64,000 bases of DNA from Planctomycetaceae bacterium (GCA_002726515.1 PBTE01000168.1:1-64000), one strand, 5' to 3'. Numbered from the stretch's first letter, positions 1 to 9,803 are shown. Notes: generated from the sequence alone by a model not told the origin. Translations and numbers: made by a program.

Positions 1-26
1 CGACAATCGACCGCTGCTGAGCGTCA

Positions 27-3000
27 TCAGGCAGTCACCCGTTCCCGCCTTGATTTCCGGGTGGGCTCGGGGTCCGACGTCATCCACAGCAAGGCAGGTG
101 AGGCAACAAAGATCGAACTATAGGTTCCGACAATGATGCCGACGACCAAAGCATAAGCGAAGCCGTGAATTGATTCGCCACCCAGAACATAAAGAATCAA
201 TACCACAATCAACGTGGTCAAGGAGGTCAACACGGTACGTGCAAACGTCTGATTGATACTCCGATTGATCATCTCCTTGGTAATCTCCGGACTCTTCCCT
301 CGGACTTCGCGCACGCGGTCAAACACGACAATGGTATCGTTCAGGGAATACCCCATGATCGTCAGGAATGCCGCAATGATCGGCAGATTGATCTTGAATT
401 TCTGAATCAGCAGGAATCCGAAGATGTCGGCCAGCCAGAAGCTGAGTGCCAACATCCCCACAGTGATCAGCACATCGTGAATCAGAGCCACAACGGCGGC
501 CAATCCGAAGTGGACTCGTTGAAAACGGATCCAAATGTAAAACACAATGCCCATCAAGCAGGCCACCAGGGCAGCAACAGCTTTGTTGCGTGTGTCTCCG
601 GCAACCTTGCCACCTATCTTGTTGGAAGAAAGCCAAACCGGAGAGCTCTCCACCGTATTTTTCAATTCTGCCAGGATCGTGCCAAACTGCTGCACATCCG
701 CCCTCAGTGTAACAGTCCAACTCTTACCTTCGTCCTCGGTATTGAGATCTCTGTCACGTATGGGTACACCCGCCAGGCCCACTGTTTGGGCTGCTTGTTG
801 GAGTGAATTCATGACAGCCCGCTTGTTCAGGTTCTCGTCAAAAGTTAATGTCGTCTGCGAGGTCGTTCTTGCTACCGCTGGCACCTTGTCGGTGGCAGGT
901 TCACCGCTGGTGGTTTCCGCTTCTGAATCCACAACGACTTCTCCGGCCTCATCTCCTGCAGACTCCGCGTCCGCCTGTGCCAGAAGAGTCAGATCATTCC
1001 CGTTGAACGCCAACAATGACGGGGCAGGCAGAGGCCGCTCAATGGCCGCCCCGGCAGCTGACTCGTCCCTTACAACAGGCTGTTCAAAATCGACCCGGCC
1101 TTTCTTCAAGTTGTCCGCAAAAATCCGCATCAATTCGTGCTGAAGAATGCGAACACCGTCAAGAGTCAGAGACACGTCAAAGTTTTGAGATTTCCCGTCC
1201 GTGGGATCAATTGCCTCGACAACCGGCTCGAAGGAAGACATGCCCTCCGTCAGAGCGTTCCGTACCTCTTCGGTCGACTCGGCGGCAGCCAGGGAAACGC
1301 GGGTTTTCACCTGACCAGTTTCCGATTGCAAATCCTCCCATTCCAAGTCTTCCTTATTAAAACCATGGCCCGGCAGCGAACGCTCGATCCCCTGTTTCAC
1401 CAATGTCAAGCCGCTGATGTCGGCCCCCACAACACGCTCCAGATTGTCTAAATCAATTTCACCCGTAATTGCCGTGTCTACCTTGTAGACAGTTTCCAAC
1501 GGGTGGTTTTCGACTTTGACCTCGACGACCGAGGGATCATAATCTCCCAAACCTTCAATCAGCTTGTCGCGAACATCTTCGATCGGAACGGGTTGTTTGA
1601 ACATAACTTCAACAGACGTCCCTCCATTAAAATCGATGTCAAACAAGTTCTTGCCGCGGTACACGGCACCACAGAGCCCGACAATGATCAACAAGCTGGA
1701 ACATACCGCGGCAAATTTGCGTTTTCCGATAAAATCCACCTGCAACTGGCCGAAGATGGTCGTCATTGCTAGCCGGGTAATCCAACGGGCACGTTCAGCC
1801 ACGTCAAATATGACACGACTGCAAAAGATCGCGGAAAACATGCTCATGAGGATGCCCAGTATCAACGTGACGGCAAACCCTCGAATCTGATCAGTGCCAA
1901 TCGCATACAATACGATAGCAGTGATCAAGGTCGTTATATTCGCATCCACGATGGTCGTTGTGGCCCGACCAAACCCGTTACGGATGGCCATCCGCAATGC
2001 CGTCCCGCGGCCCAACTCTTCGCGAATTCGCTCGAAGATGAGGACGTTGGCGTCGACGGACATACCGACTGTAAGCACCAACCCCGCCAGGCCCGGCAGT
2101 GTAAACGCAGCCTTGAAGAGGATCATCATGGCAACGATCAACAACAAATTCAAACAGAGCGCCATACAGGCAACGAGTCCGGCAAAACGATAGTAGAGGG
2201 CCATGAACACCAGGACTGCCCCGAAGGAAATGCTGATGGCAATCTTGCCTTTACGCACAGTGTCGGCCCCGAGAATGGCGCTTACTTCCTGATCACTGAT
2301 CGGATCTTTTTTCAGTGCCGAGGGCAGTTTGCCGGCCTTGAGAACGTCAACGAGCAACTGGACTTCTTCCCGGGTGAACTCCCCTTCAATAATCCCGTTA
2401 TTGGTGATGGTACTTCTGATGTTGGGGGCCGACAGTAATTCGCCATCCATGACGATGCCCAATCGTCGATTCTTGTGCGTGCTCGTCAAACTGCCAAAAA
2501 GCACGGAACCGGGTCCCGTCATATTGAAGTGAACTGCTGGTCGTCCCACTTCGTCATGTCCCGTAGCGGCTGACTTGAGATGCTCACCTTCCACGTTAGT
2601 CCCCTCGGTGCTCATCAACACTTCCAACTGTCCACCCGAATCTCGCAACTCGTTCAGCTGACGGTCCACCTCCACCTGATATTCCTCATCAGAACCCTCG
2701 ACTTTCGCGACACGAACCCACTCACCAAGCAGTTCCTCCCCATCGTAAACCTCGTCCGACGGATCCAAGCCGTTTTCGCGAGCCTCTTCCTCCTGTTTCT
2801 GCGCCAATAGAAACAAACGCGGATTATCGATTTCTTTTTCAGCCATGATGCGAAACTTCAGGGCACCTGACTTGGTGATCAGCATTTTCAGATAATCGAT
2901 TTCGTCCGACTGCACTTCTGGTATGATGATTTCGACCTGGCGGTCGCCATATTGCCGAATTACAACTTCCTTGACACCGCTGGGATTGATCCTACGCTTG

Positions 3001-3350
3001 AGCGCTGTCACCAGCGCTTGCATGTCGACTTCCTTTTCCTTCTCGTCCACTTCGTAGACAAGTATCACTCCCCCGCTCAGATCGATACCCAGTTTCGGCG
3101 GCCAACCCGAAATGGTGACGACTGACCCACCGACGACTGCCAGCAAAATTATTCCAATCTTCCACCCATAACTCGGCATACGAAGTTTTTTGCCCAGCAC
3201 ACCTCCCAGGAATAAAAGGGCAACAACTGCCAGAATGGTCGAAATCAGCACCGTCAGCATCTGCGCGCTCGAATTCCCAGCCGAGTCCGCACCTGTGGCA
3301 TCGCCCGCTTGTTGTGCCAGCAACCAAACCGAGTTAATAGAAGGAAGCAT
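27..3350 (-). CDS. secDF: Fused protein-export membrane protein SecD-SecF
   Basis: Inner-membrane accessory of the Sec translocon that uses the proton gradient to pull and release exported proteins. Both halves are present. The SecD signature LGIDLSGG lies near residue 88 and the SecD membrane block carries DANVLIFE near 430. The SecF half opens with FDIDFNGGT near 567 and its membrane block carries LNDTIVVF near 1003. At 1107 residues it is longer than the roughly 750 of ordinary fused SecDF. The excess is mainly in the SecF exported portion (about 590-890), which includes a D/E-rich, low-complexity linker near 800-835. It follows yajC on the same strand after about 150 bp, the common tgt-yajC-secDF order. 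ATG start with GAGGA upstream; the stop lies inside the window, so the gene is complete. Confidence 0.95.
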   Translation of the reverse strand: MLPSINSVWLLAQQAGDATGADSAGNSSAQMLTVLISTILAVVALLFLGGVLGKKLRMPSYGWKIGIILLAVVGGSVVTISGWPPKLGIDLSGGVILVYEVDEKEKEVDMQALVTALKRRINPSGVKEVVIRQYGDRQVEIIIPEVQSDEIDYLKMLITKSGALKFRIMAEKEIDNPRLFLLAQKQEEEARENGLDPSDEVYDGEELLGEWVRVAKVEGSDEEYQVEVDRQLNELRDSGGQLEVLMSTEGTNVEGEHLKSAATGHDEVGRPAVHFNMTGPGSVLFGSLTSTHKNRRLGIVMDGELLSAPNIRSTITNNGIIEGEFTREEVQLLVDVLKAGKLPSALKKDPISDQEVSAILGADTVRKGKIAISISFGAVLVFMALYYRFAGLVACMALCLNLLLIVAMMILFKAAFTLPGLAGLVLTVGMSVDANVLIFERIREELGRGTALRMAIRNGFGRATTTIVDANITTLITAIVLYAIGTDQIRGFAVTLILGILMSMFSAIFCSRVIFDVAERARWITRLAMTTIFGQLQVDFIGKRKFAAVCSSLLIIVGLCGAVYRGKNLFDIDFNGGTSVEVMFKQPVPIEDVRDKLIEGLGDYDPSVVEVKVENHPLETVYKVDTAITGEIDLDNLERVVGADISGLTLVKQGIERSLPGHGFNKEDLEWEDLQSETGQVKTRVSLAAAESTEEVRNALTEGMSSFEPVVEAIDPTDGKSQNFDVSLTLDGVRILQHELMRIFADNLKKGRVDFEQPVVRDESAAGAAIERPLPAPSLLAFNGNDLTLLAQADAESAGDEAGEVVVDSEAETTSGEPATDKVPAVARTTSQTTLTFDENLNKRAVMNSLQQAAQTVGLAGVPIRDRDLNTEDEGKSWTVTLRADVQQFGTILAELKNTVESSPVWLSSNKIGGKVAGDTRNKAVAALVACLMGIVFYIWIRFQRVHFGLAAVVALIHDVLITVGMLALSFWLADIFGFLLIQKFKINLPIIAAFLTIMGYSLNDTIVVFDRVREVRGKSPEITKEMINRSINQTFARTVLTSLTTLIVVLILYVLGGESIHGFAYALVVGIIVGTYSSIFVASPALLWMTSDPEPTRKSRRERVTA

Positions 3351-3501
3351 GAATCAATGGTCCTCGTAAGAGTTTGCCAAAGCAGTCCCTTGGCGCAGGA
3401 ATTTAGAATATGCTATTGCTGTCCGATTACCGGTTGTCAATCTGAAGGAAACCCGATGCCAGTGGGACCATCTGTCCCAACCTTCTGTATTTTGCATTCA
3501 A

Positions 3502-3870
3502 CTAGGCGTTCTTACCTTCGTCTTCGTCTTCTTTGATTAATTGACCAATGGAACTCCGCGTGATCTTCATTCGCGTGTTGGAGTTTTCATCAACCTTGAT
3601 CGTGATATCACCGGCGTCAGTATGAATGTTCACCACCGTCCCGTAGATTCCACCATGTGTCAGAATTCGGTCGTTCTTCTTCAGGGTGGTCAGCATTTGT
3701 TCCTGTTGTTTCCGGCGCTTTTTGTCCGGCTTCAGGATGATGAGGTAAAACATAAAGCCGATGATCACAAATAATGGCAACATACCAAAACCGCCACCGC
3801 CACCGCCTGAAGGCGGTTCGGCAACCTCAGCAAAAACAAACGTTTCCAGAACTTGCGTTAGCGCGTGCAC
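3502..3870 (-). CDS. yajC: Preprotein translocase subunit YajC
   Basis: Small single-pass membrane protein that associates with SecDF in the Sec holo-translocon. The 122-residue product has a glycine-rich stretch, then one membrane helix (about residues 29-45, LPLFVIIGFMFYLIILKP), then the YajC-type cytoplasmic tail with KNDRILTHGGIYGTV. The helix-KPDKKRRK boundary is typical of the family. The start is GTG at 3870 with a purine stretch upstream. An N-terminal extension of about 28 residues before the helix is slightly longer than in proteobacterial YajC. It sits between tgt and secDF on the same strand. Confidence 0.93.
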   Translation of the reverse strand: MHALTQVLETFVFAEVAEPPSGGGGGGFGMLPLFVIIGFMFYLIILKPDKKRRKQQEQMLTTLKKNDRILTHGGIYGTVVNIHTDAGDITIKVDENSNTRMKITRSSIGQLIKEDEDEGKNA

Positions 3871-3936
3871 AAAGTTAACTTTCTTAATTTTTCAAATAAA
3901 CCAATGAGACACGAACCTGCTGTACCACCGGTAAGC

Positions 3937-3970
3937 AAAAAAGGCCCGACTGCCTTCCAAATGCCGGGCC
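3937..3970 (-). terminator. Rho-independent terminator downstream of tgt
   Basis: On the minus strand a 6-bp GC stem (GGCCCG at 3943-3948 pairing with CGGGCC at 3965-3970, loop 16 nt) is followed directly by six T residues (complement of 3937-3942). It lies 250 bp after the tgt stop and before yajC, so yajC-secDF probably also has its own promoter. Confidence 0.6.
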
Positions 3971-4218
3971 GGGGATCGGTCAGTCGCAGGCGACTATCTT
4001 AAGACGATCTTTACCAACGGGCAAGGCGAAAGGGAGCGAAGGACTGCCCGAGGCAGTGCCAAAAGCGGCTCTCGCTTGATCAGCGAAGTCCACTGGTGAC
4101 CCCGGGACAGCTTGGGATATTGCCGCCAAAAGCTGCGTTTTGTGATCCAAATGGAATGAATCGAGGATTTCGCGACAGCCGCTTACCATCGTTCTAGCTT
4201 GCGACTTCCACCTGCCCC
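3971..4218. other. Spacer between tgt and its terminator
   Basis: Together with 3871-3936 this makes a 348-bp stretch between tgt and yajC. An 85-codon open frame (3980-4237, minus) overlaps the end of tgt. Its composition and lack of recognisable motif give no reason to call it a gene. Confidence 0.5.
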
Positions 4219-5310
4219 CTATTGGGCCGGGCCCCAACCGGAAAGCTTTTCTCGCTTATAGGCCAAATAACGATCAGCAATAATCGCCTCCCGAGCACCC
4301 ACCAGAAGTCGTTGATAGTACGTCAGGTTGTGCGCCGACAAAAGTATTGGCCCCAGCATCTCGTCGGCAATAAAAAGATGCCTTAAATAACCCAGACTGT
4401 GTTGGCAAGCTGGGCAGGGGCAATCCACGTCCAGGCTGCGATGGTCTTCCTGAAATTGTTTGTTCCGTAAACGCAAAGGGCCCTGGTCGGTGAAAGCCAG
4501 GGCATTCCTCCCATTCCGGGTGGGCATGACACAGTCAAATAGATCCACCCCCCGCTGGATCGCTTCCAACAGGTCCTGAGGCCGGCCGACTCCCATCAGG
4601 TAACGAGGAGCATTCGCCGGCAGGTAAGGACAGGTAGCCTCCAGGGTACTGTACATTTCGGCTGAAGTTTCTCCCACACTCAATCCGCCAATCGCGTATC
4701 CATCAAACTGAAGGGCAACGAGTTGCTCCGCACACGCTTGCCGAAGTTCGGGTGAAAGTCCTCCCTGCACAATCGCGAATTGCGTCTGGTCCAACCGCCG
4801 AGCTGCATTTTGACTGCGGCGAGCCCATGCGACAGTTCGCTGACAGGCCTCACGAATCGCATCCGGGGAGTTGGGTAGTTTCACCACATGGTCCAGGACC
4901 ATGGCGATGTCACTTCCCAATGTTTCCTGGATCTCAACAGCTCGTTCCGGCGTAACTTCCAACCGGCGCCCGTCGATATGCGATTGGAATACAGCCCCGT
5001 CGTCGGTCACCTGTGTGCGTTGGGCCAGGCTGAAGATCTGAAATCCGCCACTGTCTGTCAGGACCGGTCCGTCCCAACCCATAAACGCGTGCAACCCACC
5101 CAACTGACGCACGACGTCTTCTCCCGGGCGAAGGGCCAGATGATAGGTATTCGCCAGAACCATCTGCGCTCCCGTCGCACGGACCTGCTCAACCGTGAGC
5201 CCCTTGACGGTCCCCTGGGTACCAACCGGCATGAAAGCCGGCAATTCCACCATGCCACGAGGAGTCAGAAACCGGGACCGCCTGGCAGAACAGTGGCTGT
5301 CGGTGTGCAC
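4219..5310 (-). CDS. tgt: Queuine/preQ1 tRNA-ribosyltransferase
   Basis: Exchanges guanine-34 for preQ1 in tRNAs with GUN anticodons during queuosine synthesis. Family landmarks are visible: [15 protein letters not shown] at the N-terminus, [12 protein letters not shown], the catalytic region [26 protein letters not shown] (second aspartate and ribose-site region) and the zinc site CPCPACQ...H near residues 300-330. The best available start is GTG at 5310, but the codons immediately upstream in the same frame read F-H-F-D-L-V, which is what a Tgt N-terminus normally looks like. No ATG, GTG or TTG follows the upstream in-frame stop, only a CTG at 5346. The true start may therefore be that CTG, or a small indel may separate it from its start. 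It heads the tgt-yajC-secDF run. Confidence 0.93.
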   Translation of the reverse strand: MHTDSHCSARRSRFLTPRGMVELPAFMPVGTQGTVKGLTVEQVRATGAQMVLANTYHLALRPGEDVVRQLGGLHAFMGWDGPVLTDSGGFQIFSLAQRTQVTDDGAVFQSHIDGRRLEVTPERAVEIQETLGSDIAMVLDHVVKLPNSPDAIREACQRTVAWARRSQNAARRLDQTQFAIVQGGLSPELRQACAEQLVALQFDGYAIGGLSVGETSAEMYSTLEATCPYLPANAPRYLMGVGRPQDLLEAIQRGVDLFDCVMPTRNGRNALAFTDQGPLRLRNKQFQEDHRSLDVDCPCPACQHSLGYLRHLFIADEMLGPILLSAHNLTYYQRLLVGAREAIIADRYLAYKREKLSGWGPAQ

Positions 5311-5472
5311 TAGATCGAAGTGAAATTGGGGGCGGGCAACAGACAGAGTTCAAAGTTCAGGGTCTGGGTTCAGAAGGCGGAAGACGAAAACAGCGTCACA
5401 AAGTTATTCTTTGACCGGATTCACCTCGCCCCATCTACAATCAACGTGGCGAATCCCCACATCTCCGGTCCG

Positions 5473-6813
5473 TCAATCACCTCGCAGCCGAATGCTGAAT
5501 TTCGTCAACTTTTCCCGTACTTCGGTCAAACTTGTGACACCGAAATTCTTGCATTCGAGCAAATCGTCACCGGAGCGACGCACCAGTTCGCCAATGGTGT
5601 TCAGCCCCAGGCGAACCATGCATTTGCGAGCACGGACAGACAAGTTCAAATCGGCAATCGGCCTTTCCAACAATGCTTGCTCGTCGGGTGACATGTCTGT
5701 CATGTCCAGGACAGGCTCGGATTCGGGCATTTCATGAGAAAATTGCCCCAATCCCAAACCCTTCGAAGCCAACATGTCACGAATCTCAACCAGTGAGGTT
5801 TCGCCAAAGTTTTTACTCGTCAGTAAATCCTTTTCCGAACAACGGGCCAAGTCACCCAGCGTCCGAATTCCCATTTTCTGGAGACAATTACGGCTCCTGA
5901 CAGAAAGCTCGAAATCCGTCACTGGAATATTCAGCACCTGGGCCAATCGGTCCCGTTGTTTTTGAGCTTCTTCATCGTAATACATGTCACCGGAGGCCTG
6001 GGCGTCCTTGACATACAAGCGGGCACGGGGATGGTTCGGATAGACATCTAAAATCCGGTGGTAACACTGCAGCGACCGTTGGTAATCCTCACGATCTTCG
6101 CACAACAATCCCAAGTTGAGAAGAGACCCGACATGGGCAGGAAATCTGTGGACTGCCCGCTGGTACAATTCGAGTGCATCGAAGTCATTACCCCGTCGGT
6201 CGTTCTCCAATGCCAACCCAAAAAGCGCACCGGCATGATTGCCATCTGCTGCAACTGCGCGTTCGTAGAGCGCGAAGACTTCCGACGGGTTGCCGTTCAA
6301 GACACCAACCGTGGCGCCTCTTTGATAAAGGTACTCGGCAGATTGTTCAACAGCTCCGGAAAGAGCGTCCATCGTAGCCAGGGCAGCGGAAGCATTGCCA
6401 CCGCAACGTTGCGCCTCGGCAATCTTCAGAGCACACGTGTCTGCATCGTACCCGGCAGTAGCAGCCGCCCGATAACTCTCGATTGCCAAGTCATACTCCT
6501 GCTGCGCAAACCTGGTTCTTCCCAGAAACAAATGTGCCAGGGCTCCGCCATCCGCGTTGGCCAACGTATCCACCGCGATCCGATATCGACCCAGCAGAAA
6601 ATAGCAAACTCCCAGGCGAACAGCGGCCGCGGGGGTGCGAAATTCGCGGAGTTCCATGTCAGACACGGCATCACGCAAAACACCATAGTTGGAGAAGTCT
6701 GAAGCGATGGCATCGACTAACTGCTCAATCTCTCTAGGGCCAAATGAGCTGTTAGATAACACGATCTCTTTGACATCAACGTCTACAACCTGAACGTCTA
6801 CAACCTGGGACAT
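5473..6813 (-). CDS. TPR protein with two C-terminal RNA polymerase alpha-CTD-like domains
   Basis: The first ~280 residues are tetratricopeptide repeats (for example ALFGLALENDRRGNDFDALELYQRAV and the following SLLNLGLLCEDREDYQRSLQCY). The last ~150 residues hold two copies of the helix-hairpin-helix fold seen in the alpha subunit C-terminal domain. Copy one (about 297-355) has ELSVRSRNCLQKMGIRTLGDL and KNFGETSLVEI; copy two (about 387-443) has NLSVRARKCMVRLGLNTIGEL and KNFGVTSLTEV. This domain normally binds UP elements and activators. The RNA polymerase catalytic and assembly parts are absent, so this is not RpoA. A transcription-linked adaptor is a reasonable inference, not shown. GGAG lies upstream of the ATG. 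Similar architectures are known to me mainly from planctomycetes. Confidence 0.85.
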   Translation of the reverse strand: MSQVVDVQVVDVDVKEIVLSNSSFGPREIEQLVDAIASDFSNYGVLRDAVSDMELREFRTPAAAVRLGVCYFLLGRYRIAVDTLANADGGALAHLFLGRTRFAQQEYDLAIESYRAAATAGYDADTCALKIAEAQRCGGNASAALATMDALSGAVEQSAEYLYQRGATVGVLNGNPSEVFALYERAVAADGNHAGALFGLALENDRRGNDFDALELYQRAVHRFPAHVGSLLNLGLLCEDREDYQRSLQCYHRILDVYPNHPRARLYVKDAQASGDMYYDEEAQKQRDRLAQVLNIPVTDFELSVRSRNCLQKMGIRTLGDLARCSEKDLLTSKNFGETSLVEIRDMLASKGLGLGQFSHEMPESEPVLDMTDMSPDEQALLERPIADLNLSVRARKCMVRLGLNTIGELVRRSGDDLLECKNFGVTSLTEVREKLTKFSIRLRGD

Positions 6814-6880
6814 AGGAAAAAATCTCCGACCAAATGCAACTTGATGAATGGACTCAGATGCCAGTCTTCAGGCGGTGCAG

Positions 6881-6954
6881 AGCCAGCGGTGGGAGTCGAA
6901 CCCACAACCCCCGCATTACGAATGCGGTGCTCTGCCAATTGAAGCTACGCTGGC
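6881..6954 (-). tRNA. tRNA-Thr (anticodon CGU)
   Basis: The minus strand folds as a 74-nt cloverleaf: acceptor GCCAGCG pairing with CGCTGGC plus discriminator T; an anticodon arm CCGCA-TTCGTAA-TGCGG giving anticodon CGT (complement of 6918-6920, reads ACG codons); and a T arm with GTGGG-TTCGACT-CCCAC. The 3' CCA is not encoded (next bases CTG), so CCA must be added by the nucleotidyltransferase. Confidence 0.95.
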
Positions 6955-6972
6955 AAGTGAGTACAGAACAAT

Positions 6973-7001
6973 AGTTTACAGCGTTTCTTGTGAATCGGCA
7001 A
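6973..7001 (-). promoter_or_regulatory. Putative sigma-70-type promoter of tRNA-Thr
   Basis: On the minus strand TTGCCG (6996-7001) and TAAACT (6973-6978) are separated by exactly 17 nt and end about 18 nt before the mature tRNA 5' end. Each hexamer matches consensus at four positions. Confidence 0.5.
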
Positions 7002-7073
7002 TCCCTGTCATGTGCCCGTGACTGCCACCGGTCCCCCCGCGGCGGGTTTCACCGTGAGTCTGCAACTTCAGAT

Positions 7074-8717
7074 TCAGGCGGGTCGTGAACGTGAAGAGGG
7101 TAACACCAGACTGGCAATGGTCCCTGTCAGTAGATTCACCATCAGTGACACGGGAGCAACCCACTGAAAACTAACCGGATCCCAGCCGGTTTCCGGGTCA
7201 AAGCCGAACAGCGGACCGGAGAATGCAATCAAAACAGCCGAGGTGATACCGAAAACAGCTCCCACTAAAACGCCAGTAGGCTTGGCGAACGGTACAAACA
7301 GCGCAAAAAAGAAAAGGGCAAACAGGGGAGCTACCAGCAAATTGTTCGTTTTTTGCGTGACTGCGGTAATATTGCCAGGAACATGTTCCATAAAGCTACT
7401 GCCAACGACAACGATCGCTCCAATGCTGAACGCCAACAGCCTGGCTGCCAGAACGTGTCCTTTCTCCGTCTTCGGTCGCCAACCAAAACGATCCAGAAAA
7501 TCCGTCATGACAACAGCGGTGATCGAGTTCACACCTGAGTCGATACTCGACATGGCGGCCGCAAACATCGCCGAGACTACCAGGCCCGAAATCCCCACGG
7601 GCAGGCGGTAGGCGATATACCAGGGAAAGAGGTTGTCGGCACTATCCTTGATGTGCACATGGGATGGAAGATGGTCGGAATTCGCTTCGGCGTAACCCAA
7701 CAGTGCCAACCCGACCAGGCCCAGCATCAGGGTCACCGATACCGAAACGCACAATTGCGTTGCATAGGCCCGGCGCGCGGCCCGAACATCGCTGGTCGCC
7801 ATGAATCGTTGAACCGATGTCTGGTCGCCACCCGCTGTGCAAACGTACCAGATCAGCATCGTGAGAACCGTACCAATCACTGTGACGCGGGTCTTGGGGT
7901 CGAAACTGAAGAGTGGCTGTGAATCCCAATTGGAGTGCCACTCGGTCGGAAACCAGACGAATCCTCCCAATTCGTAAGTCACGGTGGCGATCACCAGCAC
8001 GGCCCCGCCAAACAAGAGAATTGTCTGCATCAAGTCCGTGATTACCACGGCCTGTAATCCGCCCAGTGACGTGTAAATGACAGCCACCAACCCGGTACAT
8101 GTAACCACCAGGGGAATCCACTTCGGGTCGATACCCATCATGACCGTCATCGCCCGGGCAGCTAGAAACACCAACAGGGACATCCATATAAGTCGCAAGA
8201 GAACAAACATGGTGGCGCCCAACAAACGCACGCCGATTCCCAGCCTGGCCTCCAGAAGCTCGTAAGCGCTGGTGACGCGATGCTTCATGTACACCGGAAG
8301 CAGCAGATAAGCCACGATCAGGTACGCGAAGGGAATTGAGAGCTTCGCAGCGAGTATTACAGGGCCTTTGCCCACCGTCTCACCGGGAACAGAAAGGTAC
8401 GAGATAGTGCTCAACAACGTGGCAAACAACGAGACCCCGACCAACAGCGGGTTCATTCCGCCGCTTCCGACGAAATATTCCCTGGTCGTCCGCTGCTTGC
8501 GCCCGTAGTAATATCCCAATCCGATCGTCGAAGCGGCGTAGACGGCGATCAGCAGCCAGTCAACCAACTGCAAACCTGGCACAGCTTCCGGTGAAGCAGG
8601 CGGCGACGAGTGACTGCTCGCCTGCACCTCAGCAGCTACTGTCCCGACGCAGGAGACGCTCATCCCAAAGGAAAGCAGACCAACCCAACGATTTCGCAAA
8701 CAATCAAAAGCATGCAT
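7074..8717 (-). CDS. Sodium:solute symporter family (SSS) transporter
   Basis: Inner-membrane transporter of the SSS/SLC5 type that couples Na+ to uptake of a small solute; the substrate cannot be read from sequence. The chosen ATG at 8717 gives about 547 residues beginning with a cleavable-looking signal segment (ending VGTVAAEV) before the first family helix LVDWLLIAVYAASTIGLGYYYG. The region YFVGSGGMNPLLVGVSLFATLLSTISYL and the later QTSVQRFMATSD are typical of SSS members. About 13 hydrophobic segments follow. An upstream in-frame extension to 8855 looks non-coding. The putative extra N-terminal signal helix is seen in other planctomycetal SSS proteins. It stands alone, with the tRNA downstream on the same strand. 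Confidence 0.88.
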   Translation of the reverse strand: MHAFDCLRNRWVGLLSFGMSVSCVGTVAAEVQASSHSSPPASPEAVPGLQLVDWLLIAVYAASTIGLGYYYGRKQRTTREYFVGSGGMNPLLVGVSLFATLLSTISYLSVPGETVGKGPVILAAKLSIPFAYLIVAYLLLPVYMKHRVTSAYELLEARLGIGVRLLGATMFVLLRLIWMSLLVFLAARAMTVMMGIDPKWIPLVVTCTGLVAVIYTSLGGLQAVVITDLMQTILLFGGAVLVIATVTYELGGFVWFPTEWHSNWDSQPLFSFDPKTRVTVIGTVLTMLIWYVCTAGGDQTSVQRFMATSDVRAARRAYATQLCVSVSVTLMLGLVGLALLGYAEANSDHLPSHVHIKDSADNLFPWYIAYRLPVGISGLVVSAMFAAAMSSIDSGVNSITAVVMTDFLDRFGWRPKTEKGHVLAARLLAFSIGAIVVVGSSFMEHVPGNITAVTQKTNNLLVAPLFALFFFALFVPFAKPTGVLVGAVFGITSAVLIAFSGPLFGFDPETGWDPVSFQWVAPVSLMVNLLTGTIASLVLPSSRSRPA

Positions 8718-9017
8718 GGCTGTCCAATTCACAATACGGGATTCCGTCAAGGATAACGAATGGCGTGCGGATGCACCATAAGCCAACGCCTCTAGAGTTC
8801 CCACCGACATCTCCGGCACTGCTGCCAAATTCCAGTCGCAGCGGCGAAGGATCATTCGGGACTACAGGCACCTCGGACATGATTACCACAAGTGATCGCC
8901 GTCATCATTTTGCGACTTCCCCGGAGGAACGAAACCCATTGCCGTGAACCGCGTGGAAGAAGGCTTAGCCGGTAAAAAATAGTTGTGCGACCCCCAACGG
9001 GACGCCGGAGACCCGCG

Positions 9018-9803
9018 CTACCCTCGGCCGATCTCGCGAGTCTCCTGCACCACTTTCGAAAATCCGTCAAACATGTGCGCCAAGTCATCCCCCAGGGCAA
9101 ACCACTGCACGCCACGTTTCCACCAATCCTTCACGAGTTCGGGTTCGTATCCAATCGAAGCCCCTACTGACAGATCCGTCTGTCGTGCTTTGGTCAAAAC
9201 CGTATCGATGGCCTCCAGTACCTCCGGATCCGAGTGCTGTCCCAGTTTGTTGAGCGAACCCGATAGATCGTTACGGCCCAGGCTGATTCCATCCAAACCG
9301 GGTGTGGCCAGTATTTCGTCAATCTCGCGTACCGCTTCAATGGTTTCAATGTGTGCGATGACCATCAATTCGTCCTGAGCCACTTCCAGATATTCGGCCA
9401 TGGACTGCTTACCAAACATGTTCCGTACGGGACCAAAGCCGCGAATACCGTGAGGTGGATACCGGCAGGCCTGAACCGCTTGCCTGGCATCTTCTGCCGA
9501 CTTGATCATGGGGACAATGATTCCGGCTGGAGCCAGGTCGGCATACGGCTTGATCACGTTGGGATCATTGTAGGGTACGCGAATCAGCGGAGCGGTCCGG
9601 GAGCCGCGAACGGCCATAACATGGCCCAATGCATGTTCGATCGTGATGTACGCATGCTCCATTTCAATCCAGGTAAAATCGTTGTCTGCTTCGGCTGCTA
9701 ACTCACTGACAAAAGGATCCGTGACTTGCACCGAAGTTCCCACAACAATCTGGCCGTCCTGTATTTTCTGCTTGAACCGTTCGACGTTGCTGATGGAAGT
9801 CAT
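9018..9803 (-). CDS. HpcH/HpaI-type class II aldolase
   Basis: Metal-dependent aldolase of the HpaI/citrate-lyase-beta (PEP mutase-like) superfamily, cleaving 2-keto-3-deoxy or 4-hydroxy-2-oxo acids to pyruvate and an aldehyde. The 261 residues show DFTWIEMEHA, GIIVPMIKSAEDA, the arginine/histidine segment RYPPHGIRGFGP, the metal-ligand stretch HIETIEAV and GLDGISLGRNDLS. The chosen ATG at 9803 has TTGGAG at good distance; a longer frame to 9929 has no such support. The sugar-acid substrate is unknown. A role in rhamnonate or similar sugar-acid breakdown is inferred from family members and from an enolase-superfamily gene about 9 kb away. Confidence 0.85.
   Translation of the reverse strand: MTSISNVERFKQKIQDGQIVVGTSVQVTDPFVSELAAEADNDFTWIEMEHAYITIEHALGHVMAVRGSRTAPLIRVPYNDPNVIKPYADLAPAGIIVPMIKSAEDARQAVQACRYPPHGIRGFGPVRNMFGKQSMAEYLEVAQDELMVIAHIETIEAVREIDEILATPGLDGISLGRNDLSGSLNKLGQHSDPEVLEAIDTVLTKARQTDLSVGASIGYEPELVKDWWKRGVQWFALGDDLAHMFDGFSKVVQETREIGRG

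Noticed and set aside
3980-4237. 85-codon minus-strand frame overlapping the end of tgt
   Set aside because: No motif or ribosome-binding site, and it overlaps a certain gene and precedes a terminator.
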